Below are positions 22,225 to 34,574 of a DNA stretch of 64,000 nucleotides, one piece after another; the stretch's first letter is position 1; each line of letters begins with the position of its first letter. The translations under genes were made by a program, and so were the position numbers. The stretch is from Marvania coccoides (taxonomy: Eukaryota > Chlorophyta > Trebouxiophyceae > Chlorellales > Chlorellaceae): contig OY978098.1 in assembly GCA_963854735.1 (NCBI GenBank), positions 1,307,501 through 1,371,500 on the forward strand, given 5' to 3'. Below the pieces are notes generated by a model. The model had not been told where the DNA came from and made no database searches. It saw only the letters and a program-made list of their open reading frames with translations.

Positions 22225-24754
22225 CTACTTGTGATCGCCCCCAGCGTGCACGGCCAGCTTGCGAATCAGCCTAACCACCTCAACCGCGTCGGGCTGGTCG
22301 CCTGCCTTGGTGGCGCCCGCCTCCAGCGCGCTCTTCACGAACTTAACCGCCTCCTCTTTTGAGTGCTCGTCCAGCCACAGCGAGTACTGCGCGGGGGTGA
22401 GCCGGTTGGCTGCGTGTGGCGACTCCAGCGCAGGCGGGGCTCGAGAGAACAGATGGAGCATCACAACCACGCGGGGCAGGTCGTGCAGGAGCGCCGCGCC
22501 CTCCAAGTCCGCGGTGTCGGTGAACAGCAGGCGGCGGAACGCGCGCAGCGCGCGCAGCGGCGCCCCCAGCTGCTCCGCTGGCAGCAGGTGCTGCGTCATG
22601 CCGGCCTCCAGCTCCGCCGCGTCTTTGGCCAACTGCAGCCGCCCCGAGGTGGACAGCGGGCGCGCAAGCGCCGCGTGCCGCACGAAGAACGTCAGAATTC
22701 GCGCTGCCATGCGCTCCAGCAGCGTCCTCGGCACAGAAGCAGAGGCTGAAGCAACGCCCGGGGGAGGGGTGAATTTTGAGAGGTACTGCGCGCGGTACTG
22801 CGACAACTGCCGCACCAGCTCCCGCAGGTAGGCCGACGTCTCCACCACAGCGCCCTCTGCCCCTTCATCAGCTCCCAAGTTCTGGGCGTGCAACCGCAGC
22901 ACCTGGTCCTGCGCAGCGTCCACCATGGCGCGGAACAGCGGCGCCACCAGGTCTAGCGCCGCGGCCTGCACCGCGTCGATGGGGCCCACCAGCGCTGCGG
23001 CAGCCGGGGCGGGCAGCCGCGGAGCCAGCGCAGCAACAGAGCGATGGACCTCCTGCAACGCGTTGCACAGGGCGATGTTGCGCGCCTGGGCGGGGGTGCA
23101 CGCGCCGCTCACTGTCCTCGCGTCGGGTCCGCCAGCGGCCATGCCTTCAGCGCGGTCTGCTGCCGTTGCCAGCGAAGAGCCGACCACCGCCGCCGCCAGC
23201 GTCGCCAGGCGGTCCCCGCCAGCCGAGGCAGCCTTAAGCTCCTCGTGCGCGCGTGCTACCAGCGTCTGCAGGTCTGCGGCGGTCGGCAGCGAGCGCAGGC
23301 CTCCCGGGAAGGCGGCGGCGGCGGCCGATTGCAGACGGGAATGAGCTCCAGCCAGGTAGGCTTTCTCCGCATCCTCTGGGGTAGCCATGATCGCGGACGC
23401 TTGCTGCGGGGACAGCGCGGGGGGCGCGTCTCGCGAGGAGCCGTCTTTAATGATGCGGGTGCAGGCGGCCTCCAGCAGTCCCGCCAGCCGTGGGTAGAAC
23501 GACACCAGCGCGTCGCGCACGAAGCCACCACGCTGTGCAATAAACGCAGAGGCAAACGCCTGCGACAGCGCCGTTGCGGTTTTGCCCCTGCATCGAGATT
23601 CAAATCCGATGTTCAGGAGTCAGTTGGAATTATTCAAAAAGAAAAGACATGCTATAAACTATGGATTTTGGGGCTCACCAGAACAAGTCCAGGGGAAGCT
23701 CATCGTCCTCAGTGGGGGCCACGACGTCGATGAACAGCTCGTGCGTCAGCGGGTCCCTTTTCTTTAACAACACCCGCTGAAGGTGCCACACCGCCACCCC
23801 CGCACGCCACAGCGAATCAAACGCCTCTCCCAGGCGCTCCCACAGCGCCTCCTGCACTCGTGCCGTCGCTCCCTGCAGCGCGCCCACCACTCCGCGCACG
23901 CCACCACCACTGCCGGCCCCGCTGCCGCCCCCCGATGCCGACAGCTTGCGGGGATCCATTGCGGAGGAAAACGCGCGCTCCAGGGCGGTCACCACCGATT
24001 CCACGTAGCTCTCCACCGCGGGGCGCAGCTCGTGCAGGTTGTACAGCGCCTGCAGGGCGCTGCCGACCTCCGCTTGGCTCAGCATGTCTAGCCCCGCTCG
24101 CAGGCACACGTCGATGCGAGAGCGCAGCGCAGCGCCGGTGGTGGCCAAAAACTCGGCATCCTGGTCGATGACCGTGATGCCCGACAGGTCGGCATCGGCG
24201 TCCGCTGCCCGCACCTCTGAAAGGATTCGAGCGGCCTTGGCGACCTCCATGATCTCTGCGCTGCCTGAGGCGGTCTCCGCGCGCAGGCGCTGCACGAGCT
24301 TGATGCGGTGGATGGTGTGGCGCAGCAGGTCGACGGTACGCTGCACATTGCGCAGCTGGTGGGTCTTGGATACCAGTTGAGTGTATGGTTCCATCACCTC
24401 GGCTCGCACCCGCGCAGCCACGCTCTGCAGCGACCGCACCGACAGGGATATTCGCTGCAGAGAAGAATCTGTCTCATCCAGCTTGGAGGTGTGCCGGATC
24501 AGGTCTCCTCGGTTGTGGAGCACCAATTTCCGAATTTGGGCATCCAAGTCCGCGATCCCCTCCTGCAGGTAGTCAATTTGCGCCTGCGCCGTTGTTCGCG
24601 TGTCTTCCAGGGCGCTGCTGGCAAATTGGGCGGCATCGAAGCTCTCAGACAAGAAGGGGAGGAAGCGAGAATCGTGGATCAAGTCTCCTGTCGCCCGAGG
24701 AGACAGCGGGGCGGCCCGCGGAGACGCAAGATCGTCTCCTCCACGACCCATCAT
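22225..24754 (-). CDS. COG5: Conserved oligomeric Golgi complex subunit 5
   Basis: Lobe B subunit of the COG tether, which holds retrograde vesicles at the Golgi. Two exons, 24754-23679 and 23587-22225, join at W|GKTATALSQAF to give 812 residues, the usual size. The N-terminal part has the family run FLPFLSESFDAAQFASSALE, then heptad-rich coiled coil (QAQIDYLQEGIADLDAQIRKLVLHN) and the segment HQLRNVQRTVDLLRHT. The C-terminal half is helical and Ala-rich and ends in KFVKSALEAGATKAGDQP. Two adjacent ATGs (24754 and 24751) are both possible starts. COG5 lies 290 bp downstream of another minus-strand gene. Confidence 0.92.
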
Positions 24755-25043
24755 TTAGATTAAATTACACAAATGAAACCCAGAGGAATTGGAGACACAT
24801 CGACCATGCTCTGGGCTGAGTTGTTAGGGGGAAGTTGGGCAGGGGCTTACAGCAGCCACAATGGGTCAATATACACTTGTCAAGCAGGCCAGGACAGTGG
24901 AGATTCGCTCTGCGTGCATCATGAGCAGGCACTTTGTTCATTCACTCATTCTTCTTGCGGCCGGCCGGCTGCCCGACAAAACTGCAGGCCAGGCTTTAAT
25001 CGTACCGCCAGCTATCTATGACGCCTCTCTTATCAGAGAAGCT

Positions 25044-25830
25044 TTACATGGGGATCATGGGGTCCACGGTGGGGGCGTTGAGCAGGTCGTTAGGGTCGAT
25101 GTAGGTGCTCTTACCCACTGTCGGCATTGAGGTGGAGGGCCGCCCGCTGTGCACAAAGTCCTCCCCAAATACCTGCAAATACGCAGTCTCACAGCGGCGG
25201 AATTAATGGCAACTTGGTTTTATGTAAGGGGCTCGTTGGGCGTACATAAAAACACGTCCACATAAAAACAAAAAATTGTATTGCATGCATCAAAGATTCA
25301 ACGAGGCCAACACTTACGAAATAGATGGCGCCGAAAGCCAGCCCGACCGCTAGAATAAACGGCCCGAAGGCCAAAAAGAAGCTCACGCCAAGGCTCACTA
25401 GCTGCGTCGCTCGGGGGATCAAGCCCTCGAGGCCCTCGCTATTCAGCTGCCGCGAGCGAGCCAGCTGGTCGTCCCCCACAAAGGGAGGGGGCGGGGGCGG
25501 CGGGGAGGCAAAGGCACGGCGACCGCTGGGAGCGGGACGACTCTCAGCAACGTCTGGAATATCGTCCACGCTGCTTATTTTCCTCTTCTCCAGCTCCCGC
25601 TTAAACATAGCATCAAGATCATCGCCGCCTGGTATAAACAAGGAGCAACAATTATGGGAGAGTGAGATCAAAACAAAAAATGTGAGCAAATTGCAACGAA
25701 AAAACAGGTTGCAAGACTGCCTACCTTCTCCCGTTGCAGCCACTCTTCTTCTCAGCGGCCTGACAGGTAGGCAGCGCACAGAGCACGGTCGCCCCACGCC
25801 CCACTGCGAGATTTTACCTGGTGAGATCAT
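25044..25830 (-). CDS. Conserved plastid-type membrane protein, function unknown
   Basis: Three exons: 25830-25725, 25628-25318 and 25172-25044, phases 1 and 0, giving 181 residues. The start at 25830 opens an Arg-rich, Ser/Val-containing presequence typical of plastid targeting. A charged segment (GGDDLDAMFKRELEKRK) and a Pro-rich run follow. Then comes one hydrophobic span (FFLAFGPFILAVGLAFGAIYF), probably transmembrane. The hydrophilic C-terminus ends NDLLNAPTVDPMIPM. I do not recognise a named family; plants have small thylakoid proteins of this shape. It is followed by COG5 on the same strand and preceded by the endonuclease III gene. Confidence 0.75.
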
Positions 25831-25995
25831 ATGCAAAGAGCTGCCCTCGTGCGCTGTCTAGTGATTACAAATCAAGTATTAATGGTACTTACGCAGTTTC
25901 AAATTTTATTTATTTAAAGAATTTTAGTACACAAAAACCAAACAATACAATCTCATGTGGCGGTGAAACAAGAAGAACCTGTATTGAATCTGGCA

Positions 25996-27259
25996 TCAAA
26001 CCAAGGACAGGCCTTTTCCTTCGTCGCCATCTCCCTCCTCTTCTTTGCCCTTTTTGGTCTTCGCCGCAGCTGTAGCAGCTCCGCCGCTCTTCGCCTTTGC
26101 CCCCTTACCCGAGGCTTTCAGCGGCGAATTGTTGGGCTTGTCGTACGGCTGGACAGCCGCCCAGCAGCAAATAGGGCACATTTGCGGGTCGTGCCCCCTC
26201 GCAGGGCACTTCTCCCGGCCAAAGTAAATAATTTGGAGGTGCAAGTCTCGCCACAGCGGCGACGGAAAAAGCAGCTTCAGGTCGGCTTCGGTCTGCTCCA
26301 CGTTTTTGCCCGCCGTCAAGCCCCAGCGTTGCGCCAGGCGGTGGATGTGCGTGTCCACCGGGAAGGCGTCTTTGTTGTGCACCTGGCTCATCACCACGCT
26401 GCGGGGAAAAGTATGGATTATTTTAAATATAATAAATTGCAACTTCTAAATTGGAATTGAACCAAAGTGCAATATTAAATTCCAAAACTGTTCTTCTACC
26501 GCAAGTTACTTTATCGTCGTGTTACCTGGCTGTTTTGTGGCCCACGCCAGGCAAAGCCTCGAGCAACTCAAAGCTGTTGGGCACCGCGCCGCTGTGGTTC
26601 GATACCAGCATCTCCGACAGCGCTTGCAGGTTCTTGGCCTTGGTGGGGGCCAGCCCCAGCGTGCGAATGCAGGCCGCTATGTCCGCAACCGCCGTTGCCG
26701 CCATTGCCGCGGCGTCAGGCGCCATTTTGAACAGCGCGGGCGTGACCTCGTTCACCTTTTTGTCGGTGGTTTGCGCCGACAGCACCACGGCGCACAGCAG
26801 CTGAAATTCCGAGGCATGGTCAAGAGGGATGGCCGGTTCAGGGTAAAGTTTCCGTAGATGCTCAGCAATGGAGGCAGCCTTCTCCTTCAACTGCTTCAAG
26901 TTGTCGCGCACATGCGGAGACGTGGGGTCTGCCCGCTGCCGCTTCTTCGCGGGCTTTGTTGGGGTGATCGCCGCTGCGGCTTCTGCTGCTGCTGCTGCCA
27001 AAGGCTCGATTTCCGTTGCTCCAGGTGCGCCAGCTGCCGCCTCAGCGCCGGCTATGGTGCCGCTCGATCGCTTGGGCATAAAGAGCGACGTGGGTCTGGT
27101 AGCAAAGCTGGACGTGTGGCGGGGCGGAGAGGTAATAAAGGGTGTCAGGATATACTTGGAGCGATGTAGGGAGGCGTGCAGCGCGATAAGACACGTCTTG
27201 CGTTTGCGTGGGAGCCAGAAACCAGACGAAATTGTCGTTTTGGCCAGGTGGCGCCACAT
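25996..27259 (-). CDS. NTH1: Endonuclease III-like DNA glycosylase/AP lyase (HhH-GPD)
   Basis: Excises oxidised pyrimidines and nicks the abasic site by beta-elimination. Exons 27259-26526 and 26398-25996 give 378 residues. The hairpin-helix-hairpin LPGVGHKTA holds catalytic Lys242, and VDTHI holds Asp260, 18 residues later as in the bacterial enzyme. The first 60 residues are basic with hydrophobics and look like an organellar presequence; an internal Met at 61 could give a nuclear form. The iron-sulphur loop is unusual: CPARGHDPQMCPICCW has spacing C-x9-C-x2-C-C instead of C-x6-C-x2-C-x5-C. A Lys/Ala/Gly-rich tail follows. It is divergent from eL15. Confidence 0.93.
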
Positions 27260-27529
27260 GAAAAGGTTTGAAAATCACAGATGAAACTTTGTATGCAACT
27301 CGACGGGGACGGCCCAGATGCGGTGCTGGTACGTCACACAGACGTGTTTCAGATTGAAATACGCCTGTTTAAATGCAATTTCGGTACACAAAAAACCCGC
27401 CTGGATCGTTGCCATGAAGAAAGTTTTTCCTGGCTGCGGCGTCGAGCACAAAAGCAGGGATTGAAGCGATCAAAGCTCTCTTTTATCGGGCAGTTTATTT
27501 CCCCAGCCCGTGAGCGAAACGCACTCAAC
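27260..27529. promoter_or_regulatory. Bidirectional promoter region, NTH1 / eL15
   Basis: Only 270 bp separate the two start codons. Pyrimidine-rich stretches precede the ribosomal protein ATG, but no defined element was recognised. Confidence 0.45.
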
Positions 27530-28560
27530 ATGGGTGCCTACAAGGTGAGCCGCCGAGCCGCCCAAGTCCATCATCCTTTTTGTTTCACACCTCACCTTCT
27601 ATGAATGCGTTGATGGTTTTGCGGTTGCACTTGAGATATATCCGTTCATACCGCCGCTGCCGCTGGGACGCGGGAAGCAGGGCTTTTCACTGATTATATT
27701 TTATTTTTGCCTCAAATCGCAGTATCTCGAGGAGCTGACAAGGCGCAAGCAGAGTGACATCATGCGATTCCTCCTGCGCGTGCGGTGCTGGGAATACAGG
27801 CAGCTGCCCGGTATCCTCAGGCTGACCCGCCCCAGCCGGCCTGACAAGGCCCGTCACATGGGTTACAAAGCCAAGCAGGGATTCGTGGTGTACCGCGTGC
27901 GCGTGCGCCGCGGCGGCAGGAAGAAGCCCGTGTCCAAGGTGGGGAACAGCACGATCATAAAACTTTGATTGGTTTTTTTTGGGGGGGGGGAGGAGGCGAA
28001 ATTTCAGTGGCGGCGAGGGGGTGGGAAAATGGAATAGAGCAGCATTTAGACAGCAGCAGGCAACGCGCACATTTATGCCGCTATTGCAGATGTGGCTGGG
28101 GCCGTGATTTTCACAGGGAATCGTGGATCAAAGTATCAATTTCTCACCCTCAAATTTCACCGCCGTCTGTTTGCAGGGTATCGTCTACGGAAAGCCCGTC
28201 AACGCGGGTATCGCGCAGCTGAAGCCCACTCGCAACCTGCGCAACCTGGCTGAGGAGCGCGTAGGCCGCAAGTGTGGCGGCCTCCGCGTGCTCAACTCTT
28301 ACTGGGTCAACCAGGATGCCGTGTACAAATACTTCGAAGTGATCCTGGTGGATCCCGCCCACAAGGCCATCCGCAACGACCCCCGCGTGAACTGGATCTG
28401 CAAGGCCGTGCACAAGCACCGCGAGCTGCGCGGCCTGACCGCCGCCGGCCGCAAGGGTCGCGGCCTCCAGGGCAGCGGCCACCTGTACACCAAGGCCCGT
28501 CCCTCGCGCCGCGCCACCTGGAAGAACAACAACCGCGTGTCGCTCAAGCGCTACCGGTAG
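27530..28560 (+). CDS. RPL15: 60S ribosomal protein eL15
   Basis: Structural protein of the large cytosolic ribosomal subunit. The first exon is only 15 nt (27530-27544, MGAYK); exons 2 and 3 are 27723-27938 and 28177-28560. The product is exactly 204 residues, as expected for eL15, and contains [39 protein letters not shown] and [20 protein letters not shown]. The intron after five codons is a known habit of ribosomal protein genes. TGTAA lies at 28613. Codon use is strongly biased, consistent with high expression. Confidence 0.97.
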
Positions 28561-28742
28561 ACGACGAGGGAGGGCAGCGGCATGGGCTGCTCCTCTCACA
28601 CCACCAAAACAGTGTAACTTTAGAAATAACAAAATCATCACAGTCGCATAGAGGGATACATTTTTAATTACATTCTAGGGTGGGGGATGACACGCTCAGC
28701 CGCGAATTCAGCCAATATGTAGGGGATCGGCCAGCCCCAAGA

Positions 28743-30294
28743 ATGGCATCGAGTTTTAAAACATTACTCAACTCAGTCCTCGCCACTGTCTGGTTATTCC
28801 TCGTCGGATTCTGCAGAGGGCTTCGCTGGGACCGGTGCATCGTATATTTCGTGCGAGACCCCCTCATTTTTGTGAGTTCAACGAGCACAAGATCTTCAAA
28901 GATCAAAGACCCCCAAAACTCGAGCCTCACGCTTCCGAGCGCTGTCCATATCCGGTATTGCAGTCAAAGACAGCCAGCTGCATCGTCCTCAATGGCGCCG
29001 TGTTCTTTGGGAGGTGAGCTTGGTCTGTTTCAGGAAAGAAGCGGGGGCGGGGGGTCACCGCCCCGACGCATTTTCTGCCCCTTAAAACCCCCATTAATGC
29101 ACAAAATTGTCATTGATTACGCCCGCTGCAGTATCAAGGTCTTGAGATGGGTCATCAGGCCTGCGGTAGCCCGCCTGCTGGCCACCGCCGGCACCTCAGG
29201 GGCGGGCCTACGGGCGTTTGACGCCTTGTACGCCATGCTTTGGCTGCTCCCGGCGTACGTCATCAGCATGTTCGTCAGCTACATGTGGTACGGCGAGATC
29301 GCGGAGCGCACGGCGCTGGCAGCGCAGCACGACGCCCAGCAGCAGCTCGTGAACGCAGCAGGAGTGATGGCCCCCGCGTCCAACCGCCTCGTGCAGGTGC
29401 GCCGCAGGGATACCATCGCGGCCTTGTCCCAGGAGCTTTACCGCCTGCTGCTGTTCGGCCTTTACTTTCTGCTGGCGTCGGCGGCAGCATGGCTGCCCTT
29501 GATAGGTAAGGAGGCTACAATTCAGATTCAAAGCAGCATATTATACGAAACACATATATATTTCCTAGTTGTTATATTTTTCACCAAATGCATTTTCGTC
29601 GCCCCTTCTTTGCGCTGCAGGCTCCGCCGTCAGCTTCTTCATGTTTTCTTGTTTGTATTCGTTGTACTGCTTCGATTACAAGTGGTGAGTCAAACGTTTC
29701 GACTTATTATATTTCCCTTAATTTGTTTCTATTCCAAACGGGGGATGATATATAAATTCTCCCTTTTCCCGATTCCACAAAGGAGTCTTCACGGGGTAGC
29801 TCTTGAGCATCGCACCCAGGCAGTGGAGCAGCACTGGGCCTACTTCTCTGGGTATGGGGCCGTCATGATTGCCGTGGGCACGCTTATGCCCTTCTTTGAG
29901 GGGGCAGCAGTGGTCGGTGTTATGTTCCCGCTGTCAATAGTGGCGGCAGCGGATGCCAACGCCAAAGAAGCCTACTTGCAAGGTAAGTAAAGGGTTGCAG
30001 TGTTAAGGATTGGAATTTGAAGATAGGTGGCATCCTCTTTAACCTATTTTCGTAATAAAATTAGAATGTTTCTCACCAAGCTGTCCTCATTTTTTTTTTT
30101 TGAATTTTGCAGTGCGGCAGTGGTTTGCGGCCCGAGGGGGTGCTGTGAAGTTTGTGCGACTGCCAATCTTTGGGCTGGCAGTACGGCTGTGCAACGCCCT
30201 GCTTTCTGGCGTGAGCCTACTGCCGAGGGCGCTCTCTCGTTCTTCCTCTACCGCTAAAAGGGGAGTGGCCGGTCAGAGGCCTAGGCGGACGTGA
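28743..30294 (+). CDS. EI24: EI24-like (etoposide-induced 2.4 / EPG-4) ER membrane protein
   Basis: Multi-pass ER protein; the animal family members act in autophagy. Six exons in phase: 28743-28871, 28964-29013, 29132-29505, 29621-29684, 29783-29982 and 30113-30294, giving 332 residues. Conserved pieces: CIVLNGAVFFGS, YAMLWLLPAYVISMFVSYMWYGEIA, the exon 4 peptide MFSCLYSLYCFDYKW (the best family signature), and HWAYFSGYGAVMIAVG. Several hydrophobic spans are visible. The start at 28743 gives a hydrophobic N-terminus; the frame is open further up without another ATG. The start lies 182 bp downstream of eL15. TGTAA at 30341. Confidence 0.85.
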
Positions 30295-30749
30295 CAGCAC
30301 TCTGTACATTATAAATAAACATAGTTCACTTGCTTTTAAATGTAATCAGAAATTTGCACTGAACTGTGTGCTGGGCCTAAAACTTCAAAATATACGTTGC
30401 GGGCTCAAATTTTAAAATACAATATTTTGCTGAAATTTTCTGCTGGTATTTTCTTGCACGGGTCGTATTAACAGCGCTCTCCGCGTGGCCTGGGGCTGCC
30501 CCCTGCTGCCTGCATCGCTGCATAATTTGAATGACGGAGGGGCGGTGGCGAAATTTCGGGCTCCGAGGGCTGGTACATCACAGCAGTCGTACCTCCGCAG
30601 CTGGTGGGCCAGGGGAGCGGTGCTTGCACTGCAGCTTGATGTCCTACTGCCTAGCTCAGCAAGTTTGCAACGACCCAAGATCTCTTTCTAGCTGTCAGAG
30701 CATTTTATTGAAGAGGATTCAAACATTTCTAATTTTATTTCTCGCCAAG
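30295..30749. other. Intergenic flank of EI24 and the RING protein gene
   Basis: Includes the EI24 polyadenylation region and presumably the promoter of the next gene. A GC-rich open stretch at 30485-30690 has no recognisable product. Confidence 0.4.
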
Positions 30750-33700
30750 ATGGCTAGTCAAAGAACGGCGTGGACGGCGACAATATGGGGGAACTCCACG
30801 GGCGTGAAGGCAGAACGATTATCACTCAAAAAGGGAGAAGATGTGTGCAATATCTGCATGGAGGCGAGAGTGGAGGTCATGCTCAAGCCGTGTTCACACC
30901 TTATTTGCTTGGAGTGCTGCAACAGGCTCCGAGCGGCCAACATTTTCAAGGTGCGGCAGCAAACACAAATTTTCAATTTACGAAGCCAAAAAACTTCACC
31001 TTCTGCGCTGATCGGCGTCGGCGTGGAAGCGCATTGCGCGTTTGTGAACACCATCTCACCTCCTCTTTCCCTTTTTGGCAGGTTGATGCGGGGATCAGGT
31101 GCCCTCTGTGCCGCGACTACGTCGAGCAGTTCACAGACTTGCATGGGTGGGCCATTCACTTCACCCTACTTACATTTTCACGCCCCCCTCGTACCTCACA
31201 CTCTCCCCACATTCAAATTCTCACTCCTTTTTCTCACTCTTCCGCTCCCGTCTCCACCTTCCAGGAACCCCTCCTCCGTGCCCTCCCTGCGCGCCGCCAA
31301 CGACGCCGCGGCCAAGAGCCTCGCCGCCCGCAACGCTGGCGCCCAGTCCGCTGTTTCTACCTCCGTCCCCGACCCTGTTCGGCTGGTTCCCAGCGTGGCG
31401 CCCCGGAGCGAGCCCACCTGGTCGTGCGACAAGTGCCTGCACATCAACAATGGCAACCGCGAGGCCTGCAACCGCTGTCGCTGTACCAACCCCAACTTCG
31501 TGCGGCCCTCGCAGTACGCCACGCTGGACCCCCTGTCCTGTGACCCCGAACAAATGGCAAACTTGCTCACCGAGCGGGGGCACCACAGCCTGAAAAAAGC
31601 GCTGGCGGACGCGGGGACGCCGCTGACGCAGAAGGAGGCTGGAGGAACGGCGGCCAGCGTGCGGGACGCGCTGAAAGTTCGGGGGCACGAGCGGGTGCTG
31701 CGGATTGCGGCGGCGATGGTGGCGGAGCCAAAAACACGGCTGCTGCCCGCCGCGTGCGACGTGCTGGGCAACTACGGCGTGCAGCGGCTGCTGGAGTGCC
31801 TGCACAAGGTGCGGGGGCAGGCGCAGGCGATGGCGCGCGAGGGGGCGGCGCCCACTGAGGACCTGACAGCCACTCAGGGCGTCAGTACGCAGAGCGCGTT
31901 CCCGCGGCTGGTAGCGGCGCTAGGGCAGCTGGCGCCCCAGCTGGCGCGCCACGAGAACGGCGTGCACACGCTGGTCAAGGTGGTGGCGCTGAGCGGGCCT
32001 GCAGAGCTGCTGCCGCTGGCGCGGGCGATGGCAGTGGAGTTCCCTTCCTACTGCTCCGACAAGGGCGGGGTGTTTGCCAACAAGGAGGCCTCCATATACA
32101 TGTGCAACATGATCAGCAAGGTGTGCGGCCTGTGCTTCGAATCCAGCGCAGCAGCAGCGCCGGCGGCCGACGCTCTGAACGAGCTGCTGGTGCAGTACCG
32201 ACACAACTGCAGGCTGCTCAACGCGCACGCACGCCACCAGTACCTGGGCCCCGCGCTCACGGAGGCTGTGCAGGGCGCGCTGCCGCGGCCGGACGCGTTC
32301 CGTGCATGCCACATTTTGGCGTGCAACGCTGAGTGGATTGCCTCCTCCCGCTCCGGCGCCATCACGCTGACCCTGTTGCTGTCGCTGACGGCGCAGGACA
32401 CCACGTGCCGCGCGATGGTGCGGGACATTGCGTGCACCACTGCTCTGTCGCTGCGCGGCAAGCTGGGCGAGGCGGCGATCGCGGAGGAGGGCGTGCCGCT
32501 GGTGCAGACGCTGCTGGAGGTGATGGTGCGGGAGCGGGAGGACGTGTGGGTGCGGGGAATTGTGGCAGGTACGAAACCACATCGATTTACTGCTTTATAA
32601 ATGTGTTGATTTATTTTTTGTTCTTGCCTTGTTGTGTACTGATTTTTTTCGGTTGCTGTTTTTTCTTTATATTTGCTGCAGAGCTGGTGCGCAACGGGCG
32701 CATTCTGGAAGGCGAAGAAGACACCTTGCACCTGCTGTGCGCCGCGCTGTCCAACCCCCAGATTACCGAGGCGCTGCTGGCTGAGCACCTCACCACCCTC
32801 GAAAAGGCCAGGGCGGACGTGGCTACCATCTCCAGCCTGGTGCAAGAGAACCGGCAGTACGCGACAGCTTTGCCACCACGCGTGCTACCCTCCCCCTCCG
32901 AAATCCAGCCTTCGACTGATATGGAACTGGCAAAGCGGCGGCTGCCGCCTTACGTGTGGGATCTTGTCACGAAAGCCCAAGCGCGCAATAAACAGCAGCA
33001 GCAACACCCCCATCAGCACGGTGGCAGCGGCAATGATACGGCAGCAGCGCCGGCAGCAGCGTCAAATGGCGGAGGCGATGCTGGCAGTAATGACGCCGCT
33101 TCCACTGCTGCCTCGCTGGCGCATTTGCGGGCGCCTGGGCCGGCAACCGGCGGAGTCTACAGCAACGGCGGCGGGGTGGGACACCTCCCGCAGGAGCTGC
33201 AGCCCAACAACGCAGGGTATGGGTATTCGTGGAATGCAATGGGCACCGCCGGCAACAGCTACATCTCGCCTGCCTCGGCCTTTGCGTCCGCGTTCCAGAC
33301 GGAGCCCGAGGCCCTCGCTCCGCCGATGCCGCCCCAGCAGTGGCAGGCACCCGGGCCCTCTGCCGCCGCCAGCGCTGATGCTGCTGCCGCTGCCCACGAC
33401 CCGTGCTCCTTCTTCCCGCAGTTTGCGCAGCCGTTGCTGGGGGGAGGGGGGTCATCTTCGCTGCAGGCCGCATTATACGGCGGGCAGCAGGCACAGCAGC
33501 ACGCAGCTGGGAGCTACCAAAACGGCAGCGGCGCCCATGCCGGCGGCGCACAGGGCTTCACCAGCCTCATGGACATGCTGGAGAGCCTGGGAGGCGTGAA
33601 CGCGGACTCGGATGCGAGAGAGGCGGCCCCTGCGCCGCCGCCAATGCCGCCCCCGGGGTTCTTGGGCCAGTCTTCTATGTCCATTTTCCAGCCTGCTGAA

Positions 33701-34099
33701 CCCCCAGTGGGCACGCAGGGGGGGGAGTCTGTGCGCCCGCAGGTGATCATGCGCTTCGGCTCTGGGCAGCTGGAGGGTTCTCCGGTGCAGCCAGCGCCCC
33801 ACTGGGCAGCCCCTGACCGCAGGCTCTCTGGGCAACCGCAGTCGCCGCCGCGGCAGGCGGTGCTGTTCTCGGCGGCGCACAACGCGCTGTCACCGCAGCA
33901 GGCGCAGCGGGCGCCGACCAGTGTCCCGCCTTCGCCGGCGCAGCAGGCGCAGGGCCAGCAAGGCGGCGGTGGCACTGCACCACAGTACACCACAGGGGAC
34001 TGGAACTGCACCACCTGCACCTACGAGCACCTGGGCAAAGAAGCACAGTACCTCGTGTGCGCTGTGTGCGGGGCGCAGAGGCCTCAGATCGCCGCATGA
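30750..34099 (+). CDS. RING finger protein with two RanBP2-type zinc fingers
   Basis: Four exons: 30750-30950, 31082-31146, 31265-32568 and 32682-34099, giving 995 residues. A C3HC4 RING is split by intron 1 (Cys33, 36, 48, His50, Cys53, 56, 74, 77), so ubiquitin ligase activity is likely. A RanBP2-type finger, TWSCDKC...NREACNRC, occupies about 140-161. A second, GDWNCTTC...YLVCAVC, is at about 962-985 by the C-terminus. Between them are about 450 helical residues without an obvious name and about 350 residues of Gln/Ala/Gly/Pro-rich low complexity. RanBP2 fingers can bind single-stranded RNA or ubiquitin, so an RNA-linked or ubiquitin-reading E3 is a reasonable guess. I know no described family with this order. 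Confidence 0.85.
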
Positions 34100-34574
34100 T
34101 GAAGAATGGCTCCTCCGTTGTGAAATGAGAGAGGAGTTTGGATTCATTTCCTTCCTCTTTTTCTGAAGCGTTTGCATGCTTTTCCAAGTACATTTTTTGC
34201 AGATTCGGGCAGTTTGGTTGCGTCCCCCCAATTTGATGCTTTTTCTTTTATTTCTTTCTGCGTTGCCCACTCATATCATCATAAACGTCGTATATGCGAG
34301 AGAGCATGATACCTCTTTACTTCTTTCTTTAATTTTCCACTCAGCAAATGCTAGCTTGTTACAAGCACACTTATTTGCTCGAGAGGCAGAGAAACACAGG
34401 CAGGCATTTGAACTATTGAAGGTAAACACGCATGAAAAACAAGGGCAGTGGTGGTAAAAGCGCACAGGGATTATTATGCCTTTCTTTCTTTTTGTCGTGA
34501 AAAGTACCGCTGAAGAAAAACAAAGGGTGTCTTTCTGTCTGTCAAACCGAGCGCCTCAGAGAGAGACAGTTGTT
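34100..34574. other. Convergent 3' flanks
   Basis: CT-rich AT-rich sequence between the RING protein gene and the SR/zinc-finger gene; no gene supported. Confidence 0.5.

Noticed and set aside
22776..23237. Arg/Pro-rich plus-strand frames opposite COG5
   Set aside because: Antisense shadows of a GC-rich exon without homology.
32333..32681. Plus-strand frame upstream of exon 4 of the RING protein as coding
   Set aside because: It overlaps exon 3 in another frame and the intron; spliced phases give a better product.
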